From: an uncultured Geobacter sp.
GTDB taxonomy: Bacteria; Desulfobacterota; Desulfuromonadia; Geobacterales; Geobacteraceae
Direction of reading: 5' to 3'
Assembly: GCA_903925075.1 (NCBI GenBank)
Contig: CAIYDQ010000136.1
Location: forward strand, 1-64,000
DNA: 64,000 bases
Part shown: in pieces, positions 27,279-36,741 of the stretch
Layout of the letters: each line of letters begins with the position of its first letter
How positions within the stretch are numbered: the first letter of the stretch is position 1
Program-made: the position numbers and the translations under genes
Notes under the pieces: model-generated
The model's input: only the letters and a program-made list of their open reading frames with translations
The model's database searches: none
What the model was told of the DNA's origin: nothing

Positions 27279-29186
27279 ATGAAGTATGCAGAGACAGGGT
27301 TCAATTTGGAAATCAACCTCTCCACCGGAAACATCGAGAGGGTGGCGACCGACCCGCGCCTGACCGAACTGCACCTGGGGGGGCAAGGGACCGCCGCCAA
27401 GATACTGTGGGACAGGGTTCCTCCCGAGGTGGATCCCTTCTCCCCGGACAATCTTCTGATCTTCAGCACCGGGCTGCTGCACGGCACGGCGGTCCCCGGC
27501 GCCAACCGCACCACCGTGGACACCTTCTCTCCCCAGACCGACCGCTATTCCCACTCGATGTTCGGAGGGTTCTTCGGGCCGGAACTGAAGTACGCGGGGT
27601 ACGACAAGATCATCATCCGGGGAAAGGCTTCCTCTTTCGTTTATCTGTACATCCACAACGATCGGGTCGAGCTGCGCGACGCCGCCCACCTGCAGGGAAA
27701 AGGGGCCTCGGAAACCGCGGAGGTGCTCAAGAAGGAATTGCGCGACGAACATTTCCAGGTGGCGGCCATCGGCCAGGCCGGCGAGAACCGCGTCTTCATG
27801 GCCTCCATCGAGCACGACAATTCCAGCGCTTCGCGCGGGGTCGGGGTGATCATGGGCGATAAAAGGCTAAAGGCGATAGCGGTGCGCGGCACCAAGGACC
27901 TCTATTGCGCGAAGCCGGCCGAACTCTACTCGATCTGCAGGCAGATCGCGGTCGAGATCGCCGACAATCCCGACGCCGGCGACACCATGGCGCACGGCGA
28001 GGGGGACGAGTTCCACGTGGACAACTTCGCCTGGGGCAACGCGCGTGCCAGGAGGAAGAACTTCTGGAACAAGGAGCGCGAAGAGCAGTGGTTGTCGGTG
28101 GAAGAGCGGATCAGGGTGCGCTGGAACGGCTGCTTCAACTGCCCCAAGGACTGCCATCAGGCGATCAACTTCCCGGGGCGGCGGCCCTATTTCCAGAAGT
28201 GCTACAGCAAGCTCACCTACGCCATGGCGGCCTACGAGGAACTGGAATTCGACTACGACATCATAGGTCTCACCCAGGAATACGGGCTGGATGCCTATTC
28301 CACCCCGCAGGTGATGGCCTTCGCCATCGAGCTCTACGAGGCCGGCATCCTGACCGACGAGGAACTGCCGGATTTCCCGCCGGACGGCGCCGGGAGATTC
28401 TTCTACCTGTTGGAAAAGATCGTGCACCGGGAAGGGATCGGCGACCTGCTGGCCAACGGCGTCTACCGGGCCGCCCGCCAGATCGGCAAAGGCGCCGAGG
28501 AGTACGACCACAACACCATCAAGAAGTTCGAGCAGGTGCCCATCAAGCTGTCGATGGTCAACTATCCGTACTTCCTGATGTACGCCACCGGCGAGAAGAT
28601 GAACATCACCCAGATCGAAGGCTCCTTTCCGCAAGCCCCCATCGCCGACCGGCAGGAGCGGGAGCGGTTCGTGAAGCATTGGGACGCGGCGCCGGAGCGG
28701 TTCAAGAAGTGGTTCCTGGAGTGGGAGCCGCGCCAGAATCCCTCCATCGAGGCCTCGGTCCACATCTGCGACTGGAACGAGACCATGCACTATGTGGACG
28801 ATTCCATCGGCACCTGCGCCTTCCTCTCCTCCTTTCGGGGGCAGTTCGGCGGTAGGCCTCCTTACCACATCTACAACCTTCCCCAGTTCATCACGCTTGC
28901 CAGCGGCATCGAACTCGATAGCGACGCGCTTTGGAAGATAGCGGCCAGGAATCGCAACCTGGTGCGGGCGCTCAACATCAGAAGGGGATTGAGGCGGGTG
29001 GATGAGGCGCCGCCGGCCGACCACTGGAAGAAAAGGGAGCCGGAGACGGAGCAACAGCTGCTCGATGCCTACTACGAGTACAAGGGGTGGAACAACGACG
29101 GCATCCCCACCCACAAGACCCTGCGCGAGTTGGGGCTCGATTACGTGAGCGAGGATTTCCTGAAGCGGGGAATACCTGCGGATTGA
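27279..29186 (+). CDS. BamB-like tungsten AOR-family protein (class II aryl-CoA reductase type)
   Basis: 635 aa. It belongs to the aldehyde:ferredoxin oxidoreductase family, with Cys motif C-x2-C-x3-C (CFNCPKDC, about 288-295) and the fourth Cys in DSIGTCAFLSSF. From memory of the Geobacter BamB sequence, segments such as ELGLDYV at the C terminus, ILWDRVPPEVDPFSPDNLL and EYGLDAYSTPQVMAFA are BamB-like rather than like archaeal AOR, and the length is close (BamB ~650 aa). BamB is the W-pterin catalytic subunit that reduces benzoyl-CoA to the cyclic 1,5-diene. The BamC partner and BamD-I are absent here. It may reduce an aryl-CoA, oxidise an alicyclic CoA, or be an aldehyde oxidoreductase. Confidence 0.7.
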   Translation: MKYAETGFNLEINLSTGNIERVATDPRLTELHLGGQGTAAKILWDRVPPEVDPFSPDNLLIFSTGLLHGTAVPGANRTTVDTFSPQTDRYSHSMFGGFFGPELKYAGYDKIIIRGKASSFVYLYIHNDRVELRDAAHLQGKGASETAEVLKKELRDEHFQVAAIGQAGENRVFMASIEHDNSSASRGVGVIMGDKRLKAIAVRGTKDLYCAKPAELYSICRQIAVEIADNPDAGDTMAHGEGDEFHVDNFAWGNARARRKNFWNKEREEQWLSVEERIRVRWNGCFNCPKDCHQAINFPGRRPYFQKCYSKLTYAMAAYEELEFDYDIIGLTQEYGLDAYSTPQVMAFAIELYEAGILTDEELPDFPPDGAGRFFYLLEKIVHREGIGDLLANGVYRAARQIGKGAEEYDHNTIKKFEQVPIKLSMVNYPYFLMYATGEKMNITQIEGSFPQAPIADRQERERFVKHWDAAPERFKKWFLEWEPRQNPSIEASVHICDWNETMHYVDDSIGTCAFLSSFRGQFGGRPPYHIYNLPQFITLASGIELDSDALWKIAARNRNLVRALNIRRGLRRVDEAPPADHWKKREPETEQQLLDAYYEYKGWNNDGIPTHKTLRELGLDYVSEDFLKRGIPAD

Positions 29187-29420
29187 ATCCGAGCAAAGCC
29201 ATTCGGCTGAACCCAATCGGGCTCAACCCCTAGTTCTACTACGTCATATTACCTCTTCCCGACCTTCCCCCACCGGCGGCACGCCGCTAACTTAAGTCGC
29301 GCCTGGTATTTCTCCCCCTTCCCCCTTCGCCAAGGCTTCGGCGGACAAGCCCTTCATGGGAGGGGGTTGGGGGAAGGGGGGGCTTTCACGAGCATTTCAC
29401 CTTCTCCCCAGTCTGTATAC
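29187..29420 (+). other. Intergenic region after BamB-like gene
   Basis: No gene is credible here. A C-rich stretch (CTCCCCCTTCCCCC near 29310) and its imperfect complement (GGGAGGGGGTTGGGGGAAGG near 29358) can fold into a large hairpin that may terminate the operon. Confidence 0.4.
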
Positions 29421-29512
29421 GTAGGTCGCGTTGAGGCACGAAACGCGACGTTGCGCTGTCGGCGACATGGTTACGTTGCGTTTCGCGGTGAACCCGTTCA
29501 ACGCAACCTACG
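29421..29512. repeat. Palindromic intergenic repeat element
   Basis: The left arm GTAGGTCGCGTTGAGGCACG (from 29421) and the right arm ending CAACGCAACCTACG (29474-29512) are imperfect inverted copies around GTTGCG-type words. A further copy of GTAGGTCGCGTTGA starts at 29633. This looks like a dispersed REP/BIME-type sequence. Confidence 0.6.
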
Positions 29513-29670
29513 CGTCCGCACTCCGCACTCCCTCTACCGCAGGAGGTCGGGGTGGGGAGGTTATGGGGAGAGAGGGTTTCTTGATCCCCGCGTTGCCCCT
29601 TAACGTAACGGCAATGGTGGGAGAGAAAATCTGTAGGTCGCGTTGATATGGAAATGGTGTTCTGACAAAC

Positions 29671-29708
29671 CTTATAAAATTTATTATACCGCAACAAATC
29701 GTTATAAA
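29671..29708 (+). promoter_or_regulatory. Putative activator boxes upstream of transport module
   Basis: CTTATAAAAT (29671), TTATACC (29684-29690) and TTATAAA (29702-29708) cluster about 150-180 bp upstream of the sigma-54 promoter. Spacing between boxes differs from the other three promoters, so this is the least regular case. Confidence 0.45.
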
Positions 29709-29849
29709 CTGGTAAGTGGCTGAAAACAAAGAAAAACACTATCCGTAAGTCTTCAAGGCCAAAAGCAATCTTATGGACATCTCTTGCCGCCGACCACGAT
29801 CAAAGTTGTTTTACTCGTGTTTTCAATTAGTTATCCGCGCTGGTTCTGC

Positions 29850-29865
29850 TGGCATGGTGGTTGCT
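29850..29865 (+). promoter_or_regulatory. Sigma-54 promoter of the YCF48-MMPL-DUF1302-DUF1329 genes
   Basis: TGGCAT (29850-29855), GGTGG, TTGCT (29861-29865). Both invariant dinucleotides are correctly spaced. Transcription would start near 29876, leaving a ~180-nt leader before the GTG at 30055. Confidence 0.83.
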
Positions 29866-30054
29866 ATAAAACGTTGTGTTGCCGAAACTGGGCGATTGCC
29901 TCCCCTCGGACCGAGGCCGTCGCCATGAAGATGCACCCTTTTGATCGCAGACTACGACGCAAGACTCACGCGTATATTAAGATTGAATAAAACGGAGGTT
30001 TGACTATGGAGACGACGCAGTGCTGTGACGGATGCAAGCAAAGGAGGGGGGGAT

Positions 30055-31095
30055 GTGAAGAAACGATCATTCGTTTACGTCCTGGAAGTCGTGACGTCGC
30101 TGGTATTGGTGGGGGGCCTCTTCTATGCAGGTTTCTTCGTAACGCCGACGGTGCACATCAAGAAGATCGAGAAGTTTCCCTTCGAACGCCGCGACTGTCT
30201 GTATTCCTCGGTGGCGCTGGACGACAAGGGGCAGTCGCTCTGCGTGGCCGGCAGTTACGGCAAGATCCTGCGCTCGGAAGACGGCGGCGCTACCTGGGTC
30301 ATACAGGCGACTCCGACCAAGGCCCATCTCCAGAAACTGGTGGCTTGGGACAAGGACAACATGCTCGCCGTCGGCGATGGCGCCACCGTTCTCACCACCA
30401 AGGACGGCGGCAAGAGCTGGACGCAGGTGAAGACCCCGACCTACGAGCGGGGCGACGTGCTGCTGACGGCCTTTCTCGAGCCGGGCGGCCGCGCCTGGAT
30501 CGCGGGCAACATGGGGATGGTGCTGGTCAGCGACGACAAAGGCGCCAGCTGGCGGATGGTCCATCCCCAGGAGGATGTGGCCTGGAACGGCGTCGCCGTC
30601 ACCAAGGGGAGAAACGTCTGGCTGGTCGGGGAATCGGGCAAGGTTCAGCGCTCCCGGGACGACGGCAAGAGCTGGGAAAAAATCGTGGTCGCCACCGACG
30701 CCAGCCTCAACGCCGTGGCCTTCGCCGACGAGAACCACGGCGCGATGGTGGGCCTTTCCGGCACCATCCTGGCCACCTCGGACGGCGGCCGGAGCTGGCA
30801 AAAGGCCAACTCCGGCGTGCCGACCCACCTCTACGCCCTCATCTGGGACGGCAAGGGCTACTCCGCGGTGGGGGACGCCGGGGTGATGCTGACCTGCGAC
30901 GCCAAGGGGATCGACTGGAAGGCGGGCAAGCTCGACCCTAACAACTTCGGCTGGTACACGGGGATCGCCAAGGCGGGCGACCTGTATCTGGTCTCCGGCG
31001 CCGGCGCCGGCATCTACTCGAACGGAAAGTGGTTCCCCTTCGTTCCCGGCCAGAAAGAGTACAAAAACATCATGAAAGGGGGCGGCAATGGCTAA
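30055..31095 (+). CDS. YCF48-like beta-propeller protein
   Basis: 346 aa. GTG 30055 was chosen because AAAGGAGGGGGG lies about 7 nt upstream; an in-frame GTG at 30025 lacks this. An N-terminal hydrophobic anchor/signal (about residues 6-27) is followed by repeated blades carrying SEDGGATW, TKDGGKSWT, SDDKGASW, SRDDGKSWE and TSDGGRSWQ, the Ycf48/BNR signature. Ycf48 itself assists photosystem II assembly; bacterial relatives next to MMPL-type RND and DUF1302/DUF1329 genes are thought to be periplasmic parts of an envelope trafficking system. It overlaps the next gene by 8 bp, indicating tight coupling. Confidence 0.82.
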   Translation: MKKRSFVYVLEVVTSLVLVGGLFYAGFFVTPTVHIKKIEKFPFERRDCLYSSVALDDKGQSLCVAGSYGKILRSEDGGATWVIQATPTKAHLQKLVAWDKDNMLAVGDGATVLTTKDGGKSWTQVKTPTYERGDVLLTAFLEPGGRAWIAGNMGMVLVSDDKGASWRMVHPQEDVAWNGVAVTKGRNVWLVGESGKVQRSRDDGKSWEKIVVATDASLNAVAFADENHGAMVGLSGTILATSDGGRSWQKANSGVPTHLYALIWDGKGYSAVGDAGVMLTCDAKGIDWKAGKLDPNNFGWYTGIAKAGDLYLVSGAGAGIYSNGKWFPFVPGQKEYKNIMKGGGNG

Positions 31096-33469
31096 CCTGT
31101 TCGCTGAATTATGCATTCGCTGGCGGGTCTCGATAATGGCGGCGATCGTCGCGGTGACGGTGATCCTCGGCTGCTTCGCCCTGCGGCTGGACGTGAGGAC
31201 CATCTTCACCGATCTCCAGCCCAGCAATCACCCGTACATCAAGACCAACGAGGAGTTCAAGACCACCTTCGGCGGGGCCAACGTGGTCACCATCATGGTG
31301 GAGACCACCAAGCAGGACATCTTCAACACGGAGACCCTGGCCACCATCAAGCAGATCACCGACGACCTCTTGCAGGTGGACGCCGTCAACCAGTTCCAGA
31401 TCGTTTCGCTGGCGTCGAAGAAGCTCAAGAACATCCGGGCCTCGAACCTCGGCATCGAGTCGCTCCCGATCATGTGGCCGGAACTCCCCAAGAACGAGGA
31501 GCAGATCAACAAGCTGAAGAAGGACGTCATCTCCAACCCCATGGTGTACGGCACCTACGTCTCCGGTGACCTGAAATCGGCCGTGATCACGGTTGACTTC
31601 ATCGACCGGCTGATCGACTACGGCAAGGTCTACCCGCAGGTGAAGAAGGTGATCGAGAGGGCCAAGAGGCCGGACGTGGCGATCAAGGTGGTCGGGCAGC
31701 CGATCCTGGCCGGCATGGTGCTCGATTACTTCCCCGAAACCCTCAAGATCGTCGGCCTGATCGTCGTCACCATCGCCATCATCCTGCTCATGGCCAAGGG
31801 GACGCTGCGCGGCATGAGCCTTCCCTTGCTGTCGGCCCTGATTTCCTGCGTCTGGACCTTCGGGGTGATGAGCATCATCAAGATCAACCTGGATCCGCTG
31901 GCGGTGGTCATCTGCTTCATCATCTGCGCCCGCGCCGTCTCCCATGCGGTGCAGATCAACGCCGCCTTCAACGTGGAGCGGGAGCAGGGGGGCTTCGACC
32001 CGCGCGCCGCGGCGCGCATCGCCATCGCCAAACTGTTCCGCCCCGGCATGCTCGGGCTGGCGGTGGACTTCGGGGCCATGGTGGTGGTGGCCATGACCCC
32101 CATTCCGCTCTTGAAAAAAGCCGCCATCATCGGCGGCATCTGGATCGCGCTGATGATCGTCTGCACCGTGGTGATGGTCCCGGTGATCCTTTCCTGGTGC
32201 AGCGCGCACCACGAGAAGCGCTTCATCAAGTACAACATGAACCCGATCATGAAGTGGCTCTTGCGCCTGTTCGGGGACATCGCCACCAGCAAGAAGTCGG
32301 CGACCGCGATCCTGGTGGTGGCGTTCATCGCCCTGGCCATATCCGGCTACTACGCGAAGAACATCAATATCGGCGACTCCAACCCGGGCTCCCCCATCCT
32401 CTGGCCGAACTCCACCTACAACAAGGACGACGCGGCCATAAACTCCAAGTTCCCCGGCTCCGACCGCATGTTCCTGGTGATCTCCGGAAAGCAGGAAAAC
32501 GCCATGAAGGAACCCGCGGTGCTGGAGAACATCACCCGGTTCCAGCAGTACATAGAGGCCCAGCCGGAGATAGGGGCCACCGTTTCCCTGGCCGACATCA
32601 TCCGCCCGGTCAACATGACGGTGCGCGAGGGGAACCCGCGCTTCTTCAGGCTCGGCGAGGACGCCGGCGTGAACGGCGAACTGCTCTTCCTGGCCCTGAC
32701 CGGCTCCGATCCGGGCGACATCGACCGCTTCACCGACGACACCTTCAAAAACGGCTCGGTGCTGATGTTCTTCCGCGACCACAAGGGGGACACCATCCGC
32801 CGCGCGGTGCAGGCGATCAAGGATTACGCCGCCGCCAACCCGATGGCCTCCGCCTCCTTCAGGCTTTGCGGCGGCATGATCGGCGTTTTGGCCGCCATCA
32901 ACGAGGAGATATTCTCCGGGCAGATCCAAAGCATCGCCCTGTCGCTTTTACTTTTGTTCCTCTTCTGCGCCTTTGCCTATCGCTCCACCCAGGCGGGACT
33001 CTTCTTCCTCCCCATGGTGCTTCTCTCCAACGCCATCACCTTCTGCTTCATGAACTGGTTCGATATCGGCCTGAACATCAACACCCTGCCGGTGGCGGCG
33101 CTGGGGATCGGCCTTGGGGGCGACTATGCCTTCTACATAACGGACCGGATCAGGGAGGGGTATGCCGAGACCGGCGATCTCTCCAAGAGCATCCATTTCG
33201 GGCTGATGACCGCCGGTCGAGGGGTCATGATCACCGCCACCACCTTGGTCATCTCTGTGATCTTCTGGTACTTCTTCTCGTCCCTGCGCTTTCAGGCGGA
33301 AATGGGGCTGCTGATCGCCGTTTGGATGGCGGTTTCCGCCGTCAGCGCGCTGCTGCTGATCCCGTCCATGATCTATGTTTTCAAACCGCGATTCGTCGTC
33401 GTGGCCGGAAAAGCCGACGAACGACCGGAGGAGGTGAGCGATTGCGAACTGGTTGCACTGGCTGAGTAG
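31088..33469 (+). CDS. MMPL/RND-superfamily transporter
   Basis: 793 aa with the RND layout: one helix (about 12-35), a periplasmic domain, five clustered helices (about 215-400), a second periplasmic domain and five or six final helices (about 610-770). It contains LGIGLGGDYAFYITDRIREGYAETG, the conserved helix-4/10 block of the MMPL/hopanoid-exporter class with an acidic residue for proton coupling. At ~790 aa it is shorter than the tripartite HAE pumps, as in lipid-moving members. Position between the YCF48 and DUF1302/DUF1329 genes suggests movement of a hydrophobic compound across the envelope; direction cannot be read from sequence. Confidence 0.85.
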   Translation: MANLFAELCIRWRVSIMAAIVAVTVILGCFALRLDVRTIFTDLQPSNHPYIKTNEEFKTTFGGANVVTIMVETTKQDIFNTETLATIKQITDDLLQVDAVNQFQIVSLASKKLKNIRASNLGIESLPIMWPELPKNEEQINKLKKDVISNPMVYGTYVSGDLKSAVITVDFIDRLIDYGKVYPQVKKVIERAKRPDVAIKVVGQPILAGMVLDYFPETLKIVGLIVVTIAIILLMAKGTLRGMSLPLLSALISCVWTFGVMSIIKINLDPLAVVICFIICARAVSHAVQINAAFNVEREQGGFDPRAAARIAIAKLFRPGMLGLAVDFGAMVVVAMTPIPLLKKAAIIGGIWIALMIVCTVVMVPVILSWCSAHHEKRFIKYNMNPIMKWLLRLFGDIATSKKSATAILVVAFIALAISGYYAKNINIGDSNPGSPILWPNSTYNKDDAAINSKFPGSDRMFLVISGKQENAMKEPAVLENITRFQQYIEAQPEIGATVSLADIIRPVNMTVREGNPRFFRLGEDAGVNGELLFLALTGSDPGDIDRFTDDTFKNGSVLMFFRDHKGDTIRRAVQAIKDYAAANPMASASFRLCGGMIGVLAAINEEIFSGQIQSIALSLLLLFLFCAFAYRSTQAGLFFLPMVLLSNAITFCFMNWFDIGLNINTLPVAALGIGLGGDYAFYITDRIREGYAETGDLSKSIHFGLMTAGRGVMITATTLVISVIFWYFFSSLRFQAEMGLLIAVWMAVSAVSALLLIPSMIYVFKPRFVVVAGKADERPEEVSDCELVALAE

Positions 33470-33621
33470 GAGAACCCTCCTCCTGCGGAAACGGGGAGGC
33501 GGGTGCTAGGTAGGGGACTGGCTCCGCGGAACGCGGTGCCTGTCCCCCTAGAGGATCGGAAAAGCGCCTGCTGAACAACTGACGTGTGATGACTATTTGA
33601 CGATTACCGGAGGATTTCTCA

Positions 33622-35244
33622 ATGAAATTAAGAGTACTGACGAGCATTCTGAGTTTGTGCTGCATGATCTGCTGCCTGGCGCCGGGGCAGTCGCGGGCCG
33701 ACGACGAGCAGGCGGCCCCGGTGGCGGACGGCGCGGTCGCCTTGGCTGAGACCGGGGGCTTGGCCCCGGCGGCGGACAACACGGTCGCCGTGCTGGAGCC
33801 CGAGACCCCGGCCGAAGCGGCGATGGAGTTTCCGGCCCCGGCGCCCAAGCCCGGAATTTTGAACGGTTTCGAATTGACCGGCTACGTGCGGCATTACATG
33901 AGCTTCAACCTCAACAACGTCCCGGAAACGGCGGGCAACGACGCCGGCAAGATGTCCATGAACCGGCTGTCGCTGCTCACCCAGCTGAAGGGACCGATCG
34001 GGCCGGCGAACCTCACCCTGATCGGCCGCCTCTCGCGGGAGCAGATGACCAGTTACCTGAAGGACCTGCAGAGCCTGGCGCGCCAGACCTCGCCGCAAAC
34101 CGACTTCGCCAGCAAGTACGACGAGAACGAAATCAGGGAATTCTACCTGGACATGCCGATCGGCGATCGGATCAAGCTGCGGGTGGGCAAGCAGCAGGTA
34201 GTCTGGGGCGAGACCGACTTCTTTCAGGCCATGGACGTGGTGCACGGCTATGACTACTCCTGGCGCTCCTTCCTGGAGCCCGAGAACGAGGAGTGGCGCA
34301 AACCGCTGATCCTCGGCAACGCCCAGATAGCCGTTCCCGAGCTGCGCGGCAACCTGCAGCTGCTGGTCCGGCCGGGCCTCGACCGCGCCCGGGACGTCGG
34401 CAACACCTTCGACATGTTCGGCGGCCGCTGGGCGCAAAACGGCTCCCGCGGGTTCAACCTCAACGACAACAACGTGGCCCTCACCCACTTCGAATTGCCG
34501 GTCGACTTCCATCACAAGGACGGCGACACCGACAAGGCCCACTACGGCGGGCGCTGGATGGGGACCATCGGGGCCAACAAGGACCTGGCCTACAGCCTGA
34601 ACTACTACCATACCCAGGCCCAGAATCCGGTGGTCTTTCAGGACCCGACCGCTCCCATCGGGCTCGCCTTCATTTTCCCCACCATCGACATCTACGGCGG
34701 CACCCTGAGCGGCAAGATCCCGCTCGACTTCCTGGACACCATCTTCCGGGCGGAGGTGGCCTACGTGCCGAACCAGCCGCTGAACAACGCCGCCTTGGAC
34801 GTGGTCAAGAAGGACGCCGTGCGCAGCATGTTCGGACTGGACACCAACCTGCGCCTGGAGCGCATCCTCGGCACCTGCAACGCCAGCATGCTGAGTCTGC
34901 AGATCTTCGACACCTTCATCACCGATTACAAGGCGAGCCAGCAGATCAACACCGCCTTCGGCTCCAGGCAGAAGGAGCACGAGACCCTGCTTACCGGCAT
35001 CTTCACGCTCCCCTACGCCTCGGACAGCATCAGGGGGCAACTGGTGGCGGTGCAGGATCTCAGCAGCAACGGCGGCATCGTGGCGCCCTCGATCGAGTTC
35101 ATGATGGGACCGAGCTGGCGCGTCAAGCTGGAGGGGGACATCTTCTACGGCGGCAAGAGAAACGACGCCGGCAACCAGGCCAGCATGTTCGGCTCCTTCG
35201 CCCACAGCAGCCAGGTCATGTCCCGGGTCACCTATCAGTTCTAG
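33622..35244 (+). CDS. DUF1302-family outer-membrane beta-barrel
   Basis: 540 aa. A Sec signal (MKLRVLTSILSLCCMICCLA, cleavage near SRA-DD) is followed by a low-complexity Ala/Pro stretch, then GFELTGYVRHYMSFNLNN and the family hallmark RVGKQQVVWGETDFFQAMD. The chain ends in VTYQF, the terminal aromatic residue used for outer-membrane insertion. DUF1302 proteins occur beside DUF1329, RND and catabolic genes in degraders of hydrophobic substrates and are presumed porins/transporters. It is the likely entry point for the island's substrate, which is inference. Confidence 0.83.
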   Translation: MKLRVLTSILSLCCMICCLAPGQSRADDEQAAPVADGAVALAETGGLAPAADNTVAVLEPETPAEAAMEFPAPAPKPGILNGFELTGYVRHYMSFNLNNVPETAGNDAGKMSMNRLSLLTQLKGPIGPANLTLIGRLSREQMTSYLKDLQSLARQTSPQTDFASKYDENEIREFYLDMPIGDRIKLRVGKQQVVWGETDFFQAMDVVHGYDYSWRSFLEPENEEWRKPLILGNAQIAVPELRGNLQLLVRPGLDRARDVGNTFDMFGGRWAQNGSRGFNLNDNNVALTHFELPVDFHHKDGDTDKAHYGGRWMGTIGANKDLAYSLNYYHTQAQNPVVFQDPTAPIGLAFIFPTIDIYGGTLSGKIPLDFLDTIFRAEVAYVPNQPLNNAALDVVKKDAVRSMFGLDTNLRLERILGTCNASMLSLQIFDTFITDYKASQQINTAFGSRQKEHETLLTGIFTLPYASDSIRGQLVAVQDLSSNGGIVAPSIEFMMGPSWRVKLEGDIFYGGKRNDAGNQASMFGSFAHSSQVMSRVTYQF

Positions 35245-35302
35245 CCGCCGCGGATAAGGGACGGCGAAACGGCATCAACCAATCAACCAGGAGGAAAAAA
35301 GG

Positions 35303-36586
35303 ATGAAAAGCCAGTTTTCTAAAACCATCGTCACAACAGCGGGGCTGATGGCGCTGGCGGCGCTTGTCGGCGGCGCCGCCTTGGCCGGCGAGGTTCCGGT
35401 CGGAACGGTTCTCAACAAGGCCAATCTGGCCGCCATGGAGAAGGAGACCTTCCAGGGGATGCCCATCGGCAAGCTTCTGACCGACAGCCAGAAGATGTGG
35501 ATCAAGGATTACAACCTGAAGATGAAACTGGGGAAACCGACCGAACTCAAGGTCGATCCCGCCTATCAGGCCGCCACCAAGAAGTACGCCGGACAGGCGA
35601 CCCTGGATCCGGCCAAGAAAACGGTCGGCAACTACAAGGCGGGCATCCCCTTCACCAACGTCGACCTCAAGGATCCGGACGCCGGCTACAAACTTGCCTG
35701 GAACCAGTATTACGCCAACCCGGTGATGGGCGACAACTGGATTGCGCTGGGCGACGTCACCATCACCGAGTCCAAAAAAGGGGTGATCGACCATTTCGAG
35801 GCGATCAGCGCCAAGCTGGCCATGGAAGGACGCACCACCGGCGGCGCCCCGCTGGTGGGGAACGCCGGGGACCACGCCCAGTACCTGCTGGTGCTCACCA
35901 AGCCCTTCGATCTCGCCGGGCTCGGCATTTACACCAAGCAGTACAGTAACGGCAACATCGACGACGCCTGGGCCTACGTCAAGTCCATCCGCCGCACCAG
36001 GCGCGTCGCCGGCGGCAAGAGCTGGATGGATCCGCAGCCCAAAATGGACCTCCTGAACGACGACAACCAGGCCGTCAACTGCTACCCGCTCATGTACAAG
36101 GGTTGGAAATTCGTGGAGAAACGCTGGATACTGGCGGTGGTGAACGCCCCCAACCCCAACGTCAGGCACGCCGTCTTCAAGGACAACATCGAGCAGTCGG
36201 CCCCCTACTGGAACCCGTCCAACGCCGTCTGGGAGCCGCGCGAGGTCTACGTGCTGGAGGCCACCATGCCTCCCGAGCACCCCTACTCCAAGAAGGTGCT
36301 CTACCAGGACGTCAAGTACCCCATGTACCTGCAGGGCGATCTCTATGACCGTAAGGGGAGCCTGTGGCGCCTGTGGAGACAGACCTACAGCCAGTTCACC
36401 GCCAAAAACGGCAAGCCCGGCATAGCCCTGTACAGCACCCAGGCGATCGACTTCCAGCGCACCCGCGCCACCTACATCGACATGGCCCACACCCAGTTGA
36501 ACAACCCCGAGTTCAACGACAAGGCGTTCACGCCGGAGATGCTCTCCTTGGCGGGGAGCGGCGGTCTCGACAAGTACATGAAGTAG
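35303..36586 (+). CDS. DUF1329-family periplasmic protein (LolB-like fold)
   Basis: 427 aa with a Sec signal (MALAALVGGAALAG, cleavage near ALA-GE) and AGGAGG at a good distance from the ATG. DUF1329 members have a lipoprotein-carrier-like half barrel and almost always accompany DUF1302. Characteristic pieces include DVTITESKKGVIDHFEAISAK and WEPREVYVLEATMPPEHPYSKKVLYQD. It would act as a periplasmic carrier between the DUF1302 barrel and the MMPL pump. It ends the four-gene module and is followed by a strong hairpin. Confidence 0.85.
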   Translation: MKSQFSKTIVTTAGLMALAALVGGAALAGEVPVGTVLNKANLAAMEKETFQGMPIGKLLTDSQKMWIKDYNLKMKLGKPTELKVDPAYQAATKKYAGQATLDPAKKTVGNYKAGIPFTNVDLKDPDAGYKLAWNQYYANPVMGDNWIALGDVTITESKKGVIDHFEAISAKLAMEGRTTGGAPLVGNAGDHAQYLLVLTKPFDLAGLGIYTKQYSNGNIDDAWAYVKSIRRTRRVAGGKSWMDPQPKMDLLNDDNQAVNCYPLMYKGWKFVEKRWILAVVNAPNPNVRHAVFKDNIEQSAPYWNPSNAVWEPREVYVLEATMPPEHPYSKKVLYQDVKYPMYLQGDLYDRKGSLWRLWRQTYSQFTAKNGKPGIALYSTQAIDFQRTRATYIDMAHTQLNNPEFNDKAFTPEMLSLAGSGGLDKYMK

Positions 36587-36632
36587 CGCTTCGGGATGTG
36601 ATAAACAGGCGACAATAATAAAGAAATATGTT

Positions 36633-36672
36633 ATCCGTTGTGCGACGGCCGGGGTGCCGTCGCGCAACGGAT
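36633..36672 (+). terminator. Long-stem hairpin terminator
   Basis: A 17-bp stem with a single mismatch, ATCCGTTGTGCGACGGC (36633-36649) against GCCGTCGCGCAACGGAT (36656-36672), surrounds a 6-nt loop. The T-run after it is short (ATTGCTTA). It separates the transport module from kinase 2. Confidence 0.6.
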
Positions 36673-36741
36673 ATTGCTTATCCAGCGCGGTTGTCGGCGG
36701 GTCGTGCGCCGCTTTCCGGATGACGCCTAAGGTTGAAAGTT

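Noticed and set aside
29367..29739. Short frames on both strands in the intergenic repeat region
   Set aside because: They coincide with inverted-repeat DNA, lack ribosome sites and have no domain.
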